Shown here: positions 34,929-47,508 of the stretch, in pieces
Layout: the number at the start of each line of letters is the position of its first letter
Numbering within the stretch: position 1 is the stretch's first letter
DNA from: Methylorubrum sp. B1-46
Lineage (GTDB): Bacteria > Pseudomonadota > Alphaproteobacteria > Rhizobiales > Beijerinckiaceae
Reading direction: 5' to 3'
Length of the DNA stretch: 64,000 nt
NCBI RefSeq assembly: GCF_021117295.1
Contig: NZ_CP088247.1
Location: 1,627,001 to 1,691,000, forward strand
Program-made: the position numbers and the translations under genes
Notes under the pieces: generated by a model
What the model saw: only the letters and a program-made list of their open reading frames with translations
What the model was told of the DNA's origin: nothing
Databases searched by the model: none

Positions 34929-35363
34929 ATGACGGACGAGGAGCGCGCGGCCTTTCCGGAGGGGTGGGAGGCCTTCACCGATCCCGGCTTCATCGCTCAT
35001 GTCGGGCCGGTCTATCACCGCACGGCCGGCGGTCGGAAGGAATTCGCCTTCCGCACCGACGAGCGGCACGGCAACCTCGTCGGCATCGTCCATGGCGGCA
35101 TGCTGCTGACCTTCGCCGACCGGGCGCTCAGCATCGTCGTGCGCGACGCCTGCGAGGGGGCGCGGGCCGTGACCATCGAGATGTCGAGCCAGTTCGTCGG
35201 CGCGGCGCAGATCGGCGACCTGATCGAGACCGTCCCGGAAATCGTGCGCAAGACCGCCTCCCTCGTCTTCGTGCGCGGCACGCTGACCAGCGGCGGCCGG
35301 CCGCTGGCGGCGGTGACGGGAATCTGGAAGGTTCTGCGGGACAAGCCCGGCGGCAAGTCATGA
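34929..35363 (+). CDS. PaaI-type hotdog thioesterase family protein
   Basis: A 144-residue hotdog-fold protein, probably hydrolysing an acyl-CoA. The core helix motif is GNLVGIVHGGMLLTFADRAL (HGG around residues 55-57), followed by VTIEMSSQFVGAAQIGDLIE and VFVRGTLTSGGRPLAAVTGI. GGGGAGG lies about ten bases before the ATG at 34929. The stop overlaps the start of the DUF1285 gene (ATGA), beginning a coupled chain of five genes. The substrate cannot be told from sequence. Confidence 0.88.
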   Translation: MTDEERAAFPEGWEAFTDPGFIAHVGPVYHRTAGGRKEFAFRTDERHGNLVGIVHGGMLLTFADRALSIVVRDACEGARAVTIEMSSQFVGAAQIGDLIETVPEIVRKTASLVFVRGTLTSGGRPLAAVTGIWKVLRDKPGGKS

Positions 35364-35944
35364 CCCAGCCTCCCTCCGACGATCCGGCTTTGGCCCGCCT
35401 CAGCGCCGCCCTCGGCGAGGTCGGCCAACGCGGCCTGCCGCCGGTGGAGCGCTGGAACCCGGAGCATTGCGGCGTGATCGACATCCGCATCGCGGCCGAC
35501 GGGACGTGGTTCCACAACGGCTCGCCGATCCGCCGGCCGAAGCTCGTGAAGCTCTTCGCCTCGATCCTGCGCAAGGAGCCGGACGGCTCGACCGTGCTCG
35601 TCACCCCCGCCGAGCGGGTGCGCATTCAGGTCGACGACGCGCCCTTCGCCGCCGTCGAGATGGCGGTGGAGGGCGAGGGTGAGGGCCGGCGCATCGCCTT
35701 CCGCACCACCGTGGACGACCTCGTGCCGGCCGATGCCGACCACCCGATCCGCTTTGCCGACGGGGCGGACGGGCTCAAGCCCTATCTCCATGTCCGCCGC
35801 GACCTCTGGGCCCTGGTGAGCCGCCCCCTGACCTACGACCTCGTGGAGATGGGCGAGGAGCGCGAAATCGACGGGCAGGCGTGGTTCGGCCTCTGGGCCG
35901 GGGGCCATTTCCACCGCATCGCCCCCGCCAGCGAGGGCGCATGA
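35360..35944 (+). CDS. DUF1285 domain protein
   Basis: A 194-residue soluble protein of the DUF1285 family, whose function is unknown. Recognisable blocks are PVERWNPEHCGVIDIRIAAD, GTWFHNGSPIRRPKLVKLFA, SILRKEPDGSTVLVTPAERV and YLHVRRDLWALVSRPLTYDL. It is coupled on both sides by ATGA overlaps, to the thioesterase upstream and the NUDIX hydrolase downstream. Its standing association with CoA-related hydrolases hints at a role in CoA or acyl-group metabolism, which is inference. Confidence 0.9.
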   Translation: MTQPPSDDPALARLSAALGEVGQRGLPPVERWNPEHCGVIDIRIAADGTWFHNGSPIRRPKLVKLFASILRKEPDGSTVLVTPAERVRIQVDDAPFAAVEMAVEGEGEGRRIAFRTTVDDLVPADADHPIRFADGADGLKPYLHVRRDLWALVSRPLTYDLVEMGEEREIDGQAWFGLWAGGHFHRIAPASEGA

Positions 35945-36621
35945 GGCTGGCCGAGGCGGCGGGGTCTGTGGAAGGCGCGTCCGCGAACGTGTTCGGCCTC
36001 GACGGCTTCCTCGCGCGGGCGGAGACCCGCCTGAGCCACGTGCCGCCGGGGCCGGGCGTGCCGCTGTCGAACCCGCGCGGCGACCACGACCTCCAGCCGG
36101 AGGGCTTCGCCGTCGCGCCGGCCACGCCTCACCGGGCGGCCGCCGTGCTGGTTCCGGTGATCGACCGCCCGGACGGCGTGACGCTGCTGTTTACGAAACG
36201 GGCTGCGCATCTGCGCGACCATTCGGGGCAGGTCGCCTTCCCCGGTGGCAAGGTCGATCCCGAGGACACCTCGCCGATCGACACCGCTCTGCGCGAGGCG
36301 CAGGAGGAGATCGGCCTGGAGAGCGGGGCGGTGCGACCGCTCGGCTATCTCGATCCCTATCTCTCGGGCACCGGCTTCCTCGTGATGCCGGTCGTCGGCC
36401 TCGTGGCGCATGAGGCCGTTCTCACCCCGAACCCGGCGGAGGTAGCGGCCGTGTTCGAGGTGCCGCTCGCCTTCCTGATGGATCCGGCGCGGCATCTCGT
36501 CCGTTCGGCGGAATGGAAGGGCCGGACGCGCTATTTCTACGCCATCCCCTTCGCGGAGCACCTGATCTGGGGCGTCACGGCGGGGATCGTGCACAACCTC
36601 CAAGAACGTCTTTACCCCTGA
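35941..36621 (+). CDS. NUDIX hydrolase, CoA pyrophosphatase type
   Basis: A 226-residue NUDIX enzyme, probably cleaving CoA or its derivatives to 4'-phosphopantetheine and 3',5'-ADP. The Nudix box is complete: GGKVDPEDTSPIDTALREAQ followed by EEIGL (about residues 100-125). The preceding TLLFTKRAAHLRDHSGQVAF is the signature of the CoA pyrophosphatase (NudL/YeaB) subgroup. The ATG at 35941 overlaps the DUF1285 stop. A 16-base tandem duplication covers the stop codon region. Confidence 0.92.
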   Translation: MRLAEAAGSVEGASANVFGLDGFLARAETRLSHVPPGPGVPLSNPRGDHDLQPEGFAVAPATPHRAAAVLVPVIDRPDGVTLLFTKRAAHLRDHSGQVAFPGGKVDPEDTSPIDTALREAQEEIGLESGAVRPLGYLDPYLSGTGFLVMPVVGLVAHEAVLTPNPAEVAAVFEVPLAFLMDPARHLVRSAEWKGRTRYFYAIPFAEHLIWGVTAGIVHNLQERLYP

Positions 36622-36639
36622 AGGTCTTTACCCCTGAAC
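36608..36639. repeat. 16-bp tandem duplication across the NUDIX gene stop
   Basis: Two adjacent copies of GTCTTTACCCCTGAAG (36608-36623 and 36624-36639, the last base differing). The first copy contains the TGA stop of the NUDIX gene. The second adds an in-gap copy of the gene end without changing the protein. Confidence 0.8.
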
Positions 36640-36689
36640 GCCTTGACGCCTGACAGGCCCCTCGCGGCCCCTTGCAGATCGCAGTCTTG

Positions 36690-36947
36690 ATGCTCCGCCT
36701 CGTCCTCCAGGAAATCCTCCTGTTCTCCCTGCCCTTCCTCGCCTTCGCGGCGTGGCTGCTGCTCGCCCGGCGCTCGCCGCTCGACCATGCGGAGTGGAAG
36801 CCGCAATGGACGCGGCTGGTGCTGGCCGGACTGTTCATCGTCATCGCCTCCCTCGTCATGACCGGCCTGACCGGGGAACGCACCCAGGATGGCTACGAGT
36901 TGCCCCGCTTCGAGAACGGTCGGCTGGTGCCGGGCCATTTCCGATGA
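36690..36947 (+). CDS. Small inner-membrane protein (DUF6111-like)
   Basis: An 85-residue protein with two predicted helices, LVLQEILLFSLPFLAFAAWLLL (residues 4-26) and LVLAGLFIVIASLVMTGLTG (about 42-62). A polar C-terminus follows (GYELPRFENGRLVPGHFR), similar to the DUF6111 family of Rhizobiales. It sits 68 bases after the NUDIX gene and overlaps the CCA-enzyme start (ATGA). The ATG at 36690 is preferred; a TTG at 36672 is in frame. Function unknown. Confidence 0.75.
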   Translation: MLRLVLQEILLFSLPFLAFAAWLLLARRSPLDHAEWKPQWTRLVLAGLFIVIASLVMTGLTGERTQDGYELPRFENGRLVPGHFR

Positions 36948-38206
36948 GCGCCGACTCGTTGCCCCCTCCCCTTGCCGCGGACGGCCCCGCCCGCCTCCTG
37001 GCGCGGGAAGGCGTGCAGGCCTGCCTCGCGGCGCTCGACGGGCCGGGGGAGGAGACGCGCCTCGTCGGCGGTTGCGTGCGCGACGCGCTGCTCGGCGCGA
37101 GCGTCAGCGACATCGATCTCGCCACCACGCTTCTGCCCAAGGCGGTGATGGCGCGCGCCCGCGCCGCCGGAATCAAGGCGGTTCCGACCGGCATCGAGCA
37201 CGGCACGATCACCCTCGTCGTCGAAGGGCAGCCGCACGAGGTGACGACCCTGCGCGAGGATGTGGAAACCGACGGGCGCCACGCGGTGGTGCGCTTCGGC
37301 CGCGATTTTTCGCGCGATGCCGAGCGGCGCGATTTCACCATCAATGCACTCTCGCTCGACGCGCAGGGCCGCCTGCACGACACGACCGGAGGCGTGGCCG
37401 ACCTCGCCGCGGGCCGGGTGCGCTTCATCGGCGAGGCCGCGACCCGCCTGCGCGAGGATGCCCTGCGGCTCCTGCGCTTCTTCCGCTTCCATGCCCGCTA
37501 CGGACACGGCGCGCCCGACCCGGAGGGCCTCCTCGCCGCCATCGCCGCCCGCGACAGCCTGGATCGGCTCTCGCGGGAGCGGGTGCGCGCCGAGTTCCTG
37601 AAGCTGCTGCTCGCACCCCGCGCGGTCGAGGCGGTGGCCTCGCTCAGCGAGACCGGTCTGCTGCTGCGCATCCTCGGCGGCGTCGGCGAACTCGGTCGCT
37701 TCGCCCGCAGCGCGGCGGCCGAGCCGGGCCTCGATGCCGTCGCCCGCTTCGCGGCGCTCGCCGTGCGCACGACCGAGGATGCGGACCGGCTGCAGGAAAG
37801 CCTCCGCCTGTCCCGGGCCGAGCATACCCGCCTCACCGCTTACGCCGCGGCGCTCGCGATTCTCCACGACCGGCCGGTGATCGCGGCGGAGGCGGTGCCG
37901 GCCCTAGTCGCGACCCACGGCGCCGGGCCGCTGCGCGCGGTCCTCACCGCCCTCGACGGTGAGCCGCGCCCGCTCGTGACAGCCGAGGCGCGGGCAACGC
38001 TCGACCGGATGGAGGCTTCGGGCACGCAGCCCGTCTTCCCTGTGGCGGGTGCCGACCTCGTGGCGCGCGGCGTGCCGCCGGGCCGGGCGGTCGGAGCAGG
38101 GTTGCGGGCCGCCCGGACGCTGTGGCTCGCCAGCGGCTGCCCGGCGGATGCGCAGGCGCGGGAACGGCTGATCGCGCGGGCGCTGGAGGTGGCAGGGACG
38201 CCCTAG
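36944..38206 (+). CDS. cca: CCA tRNA nucleotidyltransferase
   Basis: A 420-residue class II nucleotidyltransferase that builds or repairs the 3' CCA end of tRNAs (or polyadenylates RNA, a close relative). The head domain has LVGGCVRDALLGASVSDIDL (residues 41-60, with the metal-binding D-x-D), VPTGIEHGTITLVV, then RRDFTINALSLDAQG and a neck RLREDALRLLRFFRFHARYG. The remainder is helical. The ATG at 36944 overlaps the upstream stop. It is the last gene of the coupled plus-strand chain. Confidence 0.93.
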   Translation: MSADSLPPPLAADGPARLLAREGVQACLAALDGPGEETRLVGGCVRDALLGASVSDIDLATTLLPKAVMARARAAGIKAVPTGIEHGTITLVVEGQPHEVTTLREDVETDGRHAVVRFGRDFSRDAERRDFTINALSLDAQGRLHDTTGGVADLAAGRVRFIGEAATRLREDALRLLRFFRFHARYGHGAPDPEGLLAAIAARDSLDRLSRERVRAEFLKLLLAPRAVEAVASLSETGLLLRILGGVGELGRFARSAAAEPGLDAVARFAALAVRTTEDADRLQESLRLSRAEHTRLTAYAAALAILHDRPVIAAEAVPALVATHGAGPLRAVLTALDGEPRPLVTAEARATLDRMEASGTQPVFPVAGADLVARGVPPGRAVGAGLRAARTLWLASGCPADAQARERLIARALEVAGTP

Positions 38207-38320
38207 GACGGAATCCGCTCGGTTCGCTTCGCCTCTGCGCCGTCGTCGCGAGCGAAAGCGAAGCCCCGCTCCGCGAGGGCGCAAGACTTCCGCAAAAACA
38301 AACAAGTCTTCCGCAAAGAC

Positions 38321-38346
38321 AAAAAAGGCGCCGGTTTCCCGGCGCC
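38321..38346 (-). terminator. Rho-independent terminator of the atp operon
   Basis: An 8-base perfect stem GGCGCCGG (38327-38334) / CCGGCGCC (38339-38346) with a TTTC loop is followed on the minus strand by six T residues (38321-38326). It lies 28 bases beyond the atpC stop. Just outside, on the cca side, is an imperfect direct repeat of ACTTCCGCAAA-type sequence (about 38285-38320). Confidence 0.9.
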
Positions 38347-38373
38347 CTGCAAAATCCGAAACTCCGAAACGGA

Positions 38374-38775
38374 TCAGAGGCTCAGCGTGTGCTTGGCTTC
38401 CTGCATCTGGACGATCTGAGCGTTCAGGGCCTCGCGCTTGGCGTAGTCCTGGGTCGCGTCGCGGGCCAGCTCCGCCGCCTCGATCTCCTTGTCGAGCATG
38501 GCGGGGGTCAGCTCCTCGATCGGCGCGGCGCGCTCGGCGAGCACCGTCACGGAGGTCGGCCCGATATCGGCGAAGCCGCCCTGGACGTAGATGCGCTTGC
38601 CGTTACCCGCCGTCTCGGTGACGGTGATGACGCCGACCTTAAGAGCGGTCAGCACCGGGGCGTGGCCCGGCAGCACGGTCATCTCGCCCTCGGCGCCGGG
38701 AAGCTGAACCGCCTCGACCTCACCGGAATACAGCGTCCGCTCGGGGCCGACGAAATCGAACTGGAAGGTGGCCAT
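38374..38775 (-). CDS. atpC: F1 ATP synthase epsilon subunit
   Basis: A 133-residue central-stalk subunit that couples rotation and can inhibit hydrolysis. The N-terminal beta sandwich reads TFQFDFVGPERTLYSGEVEA, LPGAEGEMTVLPGHAPVLTAL and VQGGFADIGPTSVTVLAERA. The C-terminal helical hairpin (EIEAAELARDATQDYAKREA) is present. It is the last gene of the F1 operon, 79 bases after atpD, followed by a strong terminator. Confidence 0.97.
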   Translation of the reverse strand: MATFQFDFVGPERTLYSGEVEAVQLPGAEGEMTVLPGHAPVLTALKVGVITVTETAGNGKRIYVQGGFADIGPTSVTVLAERAAPIEELTPAMLDKEIEAAELARDATQDYAKREALNAQIVQMQEAKHTLSL

Positions 38776-38854
38776 GCGTCAGGTGTCCGCGAGAGGTTGA
38801 GCGGTGCGCCGACCGGATCGGTTCCGCGCACCGGGTTGGAAGCGTCGGCCGTGG

Positions 38855-41219
<2,365 letters not shown>

Positions 41220-41309
41220 CGGCGGATTTCCAGATCGCTCGCGGACGTCTCGGCGACGGCCGCCCTCCGGAGAAAGCGGCCGTCCGGCATTACTTTTCTA
41301 ATCGACGCC

Positions 41310-42839
<1,530 letters not shown>

Positions 42840-42909
42840 CGTCGGGCCTCTTTAAAGGTCGGGTGCGTGTCTGTTCGGGTGTCGGGTCGGTCGCGAGGGG
42901 ACAGGCCCC

Positions 42910-43479
42910 TCAGCGGGCTTCCCGCATGGCGAGACGGATGCTGTTGAGCTTGGTCCGGAGCGAGGCATCGACCATGCGCGAGCCGATCTTGACGACGATG
43001 CCGCCGATCAGGCTCGGGTCGATGTGGAGGTCGAGATCGACCTCGGACTTGGCGACGTCGCGCAGCGAGGCCTTGATCTCCTCGATCACGGCGTCGGAGG
43101 GCTTCTCCGCCACGCGGACCTCGGCGCGGACGATGCCCTTGGCCTCGCGCACCTGCTCGCGATAGGCGCGGATCATGTCCGGCAGGGCGAAGAGGCGGCG
43201 GTTGGCGGCCGAGAGCTTGATGAAGTTGGCGGCCAGCCCCGAGATGCCGGCGCGGTCGAGCAGGGCGCTCACGGCGGCCGTCTGCTCCTCGGCCGAGAAG
43301 GCCGGGCTCTTCACGAGGCGGCGGAGATCCGCGCTCTCGCGATAGAGTGCGTCGAACGCATCGAGGTTCTTGGCAACGTCGTCGACCTGACCCTCGTCGC
43401 GGGCCAGCTCGTACAGGGCCAAAGCGTAGCGGCCCGCCACACCAGCCAGCAGGGGACCCTCGGAACCGTTCTGCGCCAC
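42910..43479 (-). CDS. atpH: F1 ATP synthase delta subunit (OSCP)
   Basis: A 189-residue peripheral-stalk subunit linking F1 to the b subunits. It has the N-terminal helical bundle (VAGRYALALYELARDEGQVD), FIKLSAANRRLFALPDMIRAY and the C-terminal DPSLIGGIVVKIGSRMVDAS, which ends the family consensus. It is the first gene of the atpHAGDC operon. The F0 genes are absent from the window, as is usual in alphaproteobacteria where F0 is encoded elsewhere. Confidence 0.96.
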   Translation of the reverse strand: MAQNGSEGPLLAGVAGRYALALYELARDEGQVDDVAKNLDAFDALYRESADLRRLVKSPAFSAEEQTAAVSALLDRAGISGLAANFIKLSAANRRLFALPDMIRAYREQVREAKGIVRAEVRVAEKPSDAVIEEIKASLRDVAKSEVDLDLHIDPSLIGGIVVKIGSRMVDASLRTKLNSIRLAMREAR

Positions 43480-43749
43480 CCGTCGCTCTCTCTTATCCTT
43501 GCCCGCCGGTCCTTCTCGCCCGCCGGATCCGGCGGTGCCTCAAAGTCCGTGGGGATTGGAATTGCACCGGGCTCGGAAGGCCTTGAACGGTCTCCCCGCG
43601 GCGCGGCTGTCGCCTAGCATGCGATCCGGGGGGGCGCAAGGCAACGTTAGGGCCATGGTTGAGCCTTCGTCCGGCGTGAGCGCATGGACGGAACGCCGGC
43701 TCAGATCGTTTCGCGCGAGCGTTGTCCGATCCGGGCCGGCCCTTCGCCG

Positions 43750-44820
43750 TCAGATCCAGCCCTGCAATTCCCGCCGGACCATGTGCTCGATCACCCGCAT
43801 GCCGAGGTCGGAATCGTTGAGGCAGGGAATGAAGGCATACTTCTCGCCGCCGTTCTCCTCGAAATAGTGGCGGTTCTCGCCGTCGAGTTCCTCCAGCGTC
43901 TCCAGGCAGTCGGCGGTGAAGCCCGGTGCCACGATCGCCATGCGCTTGACGCCGGATTTCGCCAGCGCCTGCACGGTCTCATCGGTGTAGGGCTTGAGCC
44001 ATTCCTCGTTGCCGAAGCGCGACTGGAAGGTCACTCGCATCTGCTCGGGGGTGTAGCCCATCGCCTCGCGGATCAGCCGGCCGGTCTTGAGGCACTGGCA
44101 ATGGTAGGGGTCGCCCTTGAGCAGGTAGCTCTTCGGCACGCCGTGGAACGAGGTGAGAATCACCTCCGGCTCGAAGTCCAGCTTGGCCAGCCCCTCGCGG
44201 ATCGAATCCGCCATGGCTTGGATGTAGACGGGATCGTCGTGATAGGGCGGCGAGACCCGCACGGTCGGCTGCCAGCGCATCTGCATCAGCGCCTTGAAGG
44301 CCTGGTCGCAGGCGGTGGCCGAGGTCGCGGCCGCGTATTGCGGATAGAGCGGCACGAGCAGGATGCGGTCGCAGCCCTGGTCGAGCAGTGCCTGGATGCG
44401 AAGGCTCACCTCCGGCTTGCCGTAGCGCATCGCCCAGTCGACCACGACCGAGTCGCCCATCGCCGCCTGCAGTTTCTCGCACTGGCCGCGGGTGATGGTC
44501 TTGAGCGGACCCTCGTCGCGCTCGTTGTTCCAGATGCTGGCGTAGTCGCGGCCCTTCGGCCCCGGCCGCTTGGTCAGGATGATGAGGTTGAGGAGCGGCC
44601 ACCAGATCAGCCGCGGTACCTCGATCACCCGGCGGTCGGAGAGGAACTCCTTGAGATAGCGGCGCATCGGCCAGTAGCTCGTGCCCTCGGGGGTGCCGAG
44701 ATTCATCAAGAGCACACCGACGCGGCCGGTCTTCACCGCCGGGTGGTCGGGCGGCAGGGCGGTGGGCGCGACCTTCACGGGGTTGCGCAGAAGGGTTGCG
44801 GGTTCGACGCGTTCGTTCAT
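43750..44820 (-). CDS. hemH: Ferrochelatase
   Basis: A 356-residue enzyme inserting Fe2+ into protoporphyrin IX, the last step of protohaem synthesis. It has VGVLLMNLGTPEGTSYWPMR, YLKEFLSDRRVIEVPRLIWW, then LLVPLYPQYAAATSATACDQ, the catalytic histidine in LTSFHGVPKSYLLKGDPY and the acidic TADCLETLEELDGENRHYF motif. The ATG at 44820 is preferred; an upstream in-frame GTG at 44835 is possible. Stands alone and is divergent from the methyltransferase gene. Confidence 0.96.
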   Translation of the reverse strand: MNERVEPATLLRNPVKVAPTALPPDHPAVKTGRVGVLLMNLGTPEGTSYWPMRRYLKEFLSDRRVIEVPRLIWWPLLNLIILTKRPGPKGRDYASIWNNERDEGPLKTITRGQCEKLQAAMGDSVVVDWAMRYGKPEVSLRIQALLDQGCDRILLVPLYPQYAAATSATACDQAFKALMQMRWQPTVRVSPPYHDDPVYIQAMADSIREGLAKLDFEPEVILTSFHGVPKSYLLKGDPYHCQCLKTGRLIREAMGYTPEQMRVTFQSRFGNEEWLKPYTDETVQALAKSGVKRMAIVAPGFTADCLETLEELDGENRHYFEENGGEKYAFIPCLNDSDLGMRVIEHMVRRELQGWI

Positions 44821-45016
44821 CGGGTTTCCGGTCACGGGCGTCCCGCCTTCCTCAACGCGGCCTCAATGCGGCAAGCGATCCGGTTGTGCGGGCCGGCCGT
44901 TCGATCTAGAGCAGGCGGCTTTCCAAGGCCAAGATTCTCCGAAGTTCCGCTCGGAGCGTCCGGCCTTTATCTTGCGCAAACCCTTTGCCCGAAATCGCTC
45001 CGGAGGCCAGCGCGAC

Positions 45017-45988
45017 ATGCCGTCCCCCCGCTACTTCCTGAAGCACTTCGTGCCGTTCACCGGCTACCCCTACGAGGGGGCGCCGGCCGCGTGCAACCTG
45101 TGCGGATGCCGCGACGCCGTCACCGTGGCCGAGACCGACCGGCGGCTCAAGACCCTGCGCTCGATCGCCTGCACCCAGTGCGGCCTGATCCGCACCGACC
45201 CGATGCCGACGCCGGACGAGCTGGCGGAGTATTATGCGAGCGCCTACCGGGCCGACTACCAGCTCGCCTTCGCCGGCGGCCCGCCGCGCCACCACCTCAA
45301 CCGCTCGGCCCGCGAGGCGAAGTTCCGCGCCGACCTGCTGGCGCCGAAGCTGAAGGCGGGCGCGCAGCTGCTCGATTTCGGCTCGGGGTCGGGCGAGTTC
45401 CTGGCGGAAGCCAAGAGCCGCGGCTGCGAGGTGATCGGCGTCGAGCCGGGCCGCGACTACGCGACCTATGCGCGGACCCATCACGGCGTCGAGGTGCTCG
45501 ACGAGGCCGAGGACCCGAACCGCTTCCCCGCCGGCCATTTCGACGTGATCTCGACGCACCACGTGCTCGAGCATCTGCGCAACCCGGCCGAGACGATGGA
45601 GCGGCTGGCCCGCTGGCTGAAGCCCGACGGCATCCTCTACGCCGCGGTGCCGAACATGGCCGCCACCGGCAAGCCGCCGCACGAGCGCTTCCACTTCGCC
45701 CATGTCCACGGCTACGTCCGCGAGACCTTCGACCTGCTCGCCCGCCGCGCCGGCCTCGTGCCGCATACCGAGTACTGGCGCGAGGACACCACGGTGGTCT
45801 ACCGCAAGACCGACGCGCCCGCCGTGCCGCTGACGAATCCCGGCCTCGCCGACCGGCTCGCCGTTGATCTGAAGCCGATGTCGGCGGGGCTCTACTTCGC
45901 CTCGGGCGCCTGGATCTGGCCGGCGCTGCGACGCAACGCCAAGGCGGTGCGCGACGGCATGGCCAAGGACGGAGTGGCCAAACGCTGA
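45017..45988 (+). CDS. Class I SAM-dependent methyltransferase with zinc-finger-like N-terminus
   Basis: A 323-residue protein. Four cysteines in CNLCGCRD and CTQCGLIRTDP (residues 29-68) form a zinc-ribbon-like N-terminus seen in sugar or small-molecule C-methyltransferase relatives. The SAM-binding domain has QLLDFGSGSGEFLAEAKSRG (about 115-135), VIGVEPGRDYATYA and FDVISTHHVLEHLRNPAETM. The substrate is unknown; such proteins often act on sugars, lipids or natural products. It runs alongside but is not coupled to the nucleotidase gene eight bases downstream. Confidence 0.85.
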   Translation: MPSPRYFLKHFVPFTGYPYEGAPAACNLCGCRDAVTVAETDRRLKTLRSIACTQCGLIRTDPMPTPDELAEYYASAYRADYQLAFAGGPPRHHLNRSAREAKFRADLLAPKLKAGAQLLDFGSGSGEFLAEAKSRGCEVIGVEPGRDYATYARTHHGVEVLDEAEDPNRFPAGHFDVISTHHVLEHLRNPAETMERLARWLKPDGILYAAVPNMAATGKPPHERFHFAHVHGYVRETFDLLARRAGLVPHTEYWREDTTVVYRKTDAPAVPLTNPGLADRLAVDLKPMSAGLYFASGAWIWPALRRNAKAVRDGMAKDGVAKR

Positions 45989-45995
45989 GCCGGTG

Positions 45996-47498
45996 ATGCG
46001 CCCGACCCGTCGGCAGACCGTCGCCGGGCTCGGCGCCAGTGTCTTGGCGGCCGGCACCGGGGCGGCGCTCGCGGGCGCGCCGACCTTCACCCTGCTCCTC
46101 GTCAACGACATCTACGCGATGGAGGCGGTGGAGGGGCGCGGCGGTTTCGCCCGTCTCAACGCGGTGGTGAAGGCCGAGCGCGCCCGCGGCGTGCCGCTGC
46201 TCTACGCCCATGCCGGCGACAGCTTCTCGCCCTCGCTGATGTCGGGCTTCGACCGGGGCGCGCATATCGTCGAACTCCTGAACCTGGCGCCGCCCGACGT
46301 GTTCGTGCCGGGCAATCACGAGTTCGATTTCGGACCGGCCGTCTTCGCCGAGCGCCGCAACGAGGCCCGCTTCCCGTTCCTCGCCGCCAACCTGCGCGGG
46401 CCGGCCGGCGAACGACTGCCCGGTCTTGAGGATGCGCGGCTGATCGAACTCGGCGGCATCCGCGTCGGCCTTGTCGGCATCGCCCTGCAATCGACGCCGG
46501 AAAAATCGCAATCGGGAAATCTGCGTTTCGGCCCCGAGATCGAGACCCTGGCCCGCGAGGCGGACACCTTGCGCAAGGCTGGCGCGCAGATGATCGTCGG
46601 CATCGCCCACACGGCGCGGGTGACCGACGACGCGATCATGCGGGCGCGCCTCGTCGACATCCTGCTCTCGGGCCACGACCACGACCTCTGCGTCCGCGAC
46701 GACGGGCAGGCGGTGCTGGTCGAATCGAGCCACGACGCCCACTCCGTCACGGCCATCGACGTCTTCGTCACCCCGCGAGCCGACGGCACGGTGCGCTGGC
46801 GCGCCGCCTTCCGCATCCACGACACCGCCGAGGTGACCCCCGATCCGGAAACGGAGGCCGTGGTGCGGCGGCTCGCGGGCGAGCTGTCGCGGGAGCTCGA
46901 CGTCGTGCTCGGCACGACGGAGGGGCCGCTCGACAGCCGCATCGCCACGGTGCGGGCGCGGGAGGCGAGCTTCGGCGATCTCGTCGCCGACGCGGTGCGG
47001 GCGGGCACGGGCGCCGAGATCGGCCTGATGAACGGAGGCGGCATCCGCGGCGACCGGCTCTACCCGGCCGGCGCGAGCCTCACCCGGCGCGACATCCTCA
47101 GCGAACTGCCCTTCGGCAACACCACCGTGCTCGTGGCGATCGACGGGGCGACCCTGCGGGACGCCCTGGAGAACGGGTATCGCGATCTCGGACGCACCTC
47201 CGGCCGGTTCCTGCAGGTCTCAGGCGTCGACGTGATCCTGGACCCGAAGGCTCCGCCCGGCCGGCGCGTCGTCTCGGCGAGGGTGGGCGGGGCGCCCCTC
47301 GACGAGGCCCGCACCTACCGCGTGGCGGCCAACGATTTCATGCTGGGCGGCGGCAACGATTACGGGATGCTAGCCAAGGGCCGCGTCCTGATCGGCGGCA
47401 CCGATGGGACGCTGCTGGCGAACACGGTGATGGCCTATATCCGCGTCCACGCACCGCTCCCGGCCGAGACCGGGGGACGGATTCGGGTTCTGCCATAG
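45996..47498 (+). CDS. Tat-exported 5'-nucleotidase / metallophosphatase
   Basis: A 500-residue UshA-family periplasmic phosphatase. A twin-arginine signal (RPTRRQTVAGLGASVLAAGT) precedes the metallophosphatase domain: LLLVNDIYAME (where most relatives have a D-x-H), AHAGDSFSPSL, VPGNHEFDFG, IGIAHT and LSGHDHD. The C-terminal 5'-nucleotidase domain has NGGGIRGDRLYPAGASLTRR, ILSELPFGNTTVLVAIDG and VAANDFMLGGGNDYG. The canonical His of the first metal motif seems replaced by Tyr. The start is ATG 45996 (or GTG 45993). Substrate unknown, probably nucleotides or sugar phosphates. Confidence 0.9.
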   Translation: MRPTRRQTVAGLGASVLAAGTGAALAGAPTFTLLLVNDIYAMEAVEGRGGFARLNAVVKAERARGVPLLYAHAGDSFSPSLMSGFDRGAHIVELLNLAPPDVFVPGNHEFDFGPAVFAERRNEARFPFLAANLRGPAGERLPGLEDARLIELGGIRVGLVGIALQSTPEKSQSGNLRFGPEIETLAREADTLRKAGAQMIVGIAHTARVTDDAIMRARLVDILLSGHDHDLCVRDDGQAVLVESSHDAHSVTAIDVFVTPRADGTVRWRAAFRIHDTAEVTPDPETEAVVRRLAGELSRELDVVLGTTEGPLDSRIATVRAREASFGDLVADAVRAGTGAEIGLMNGGGIRGDRLYPAGASLTRRDILSELPFGNTTVLVAIDGATLRDALENGYRDLGRTSGRFLQVSGVDVILDPKAPPGRRVVSARVGGAPLDEARTYRVAANDFMLGGGNDYGMLAKGRVLIGGTDGTLLANTVMAYIRVHAPLPAETGGRIRVLP

Positions 47499-47508
47499 GG
47501 GATTTCGC

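Noticed and set aside
38285..38320. Repeated ACTTCCGCAAA-like units before the atp terminator, considered as a small tandem array
   Set aside because: Only two imperfect copies exist; most likely incidental A-rich sequence around the terminator.
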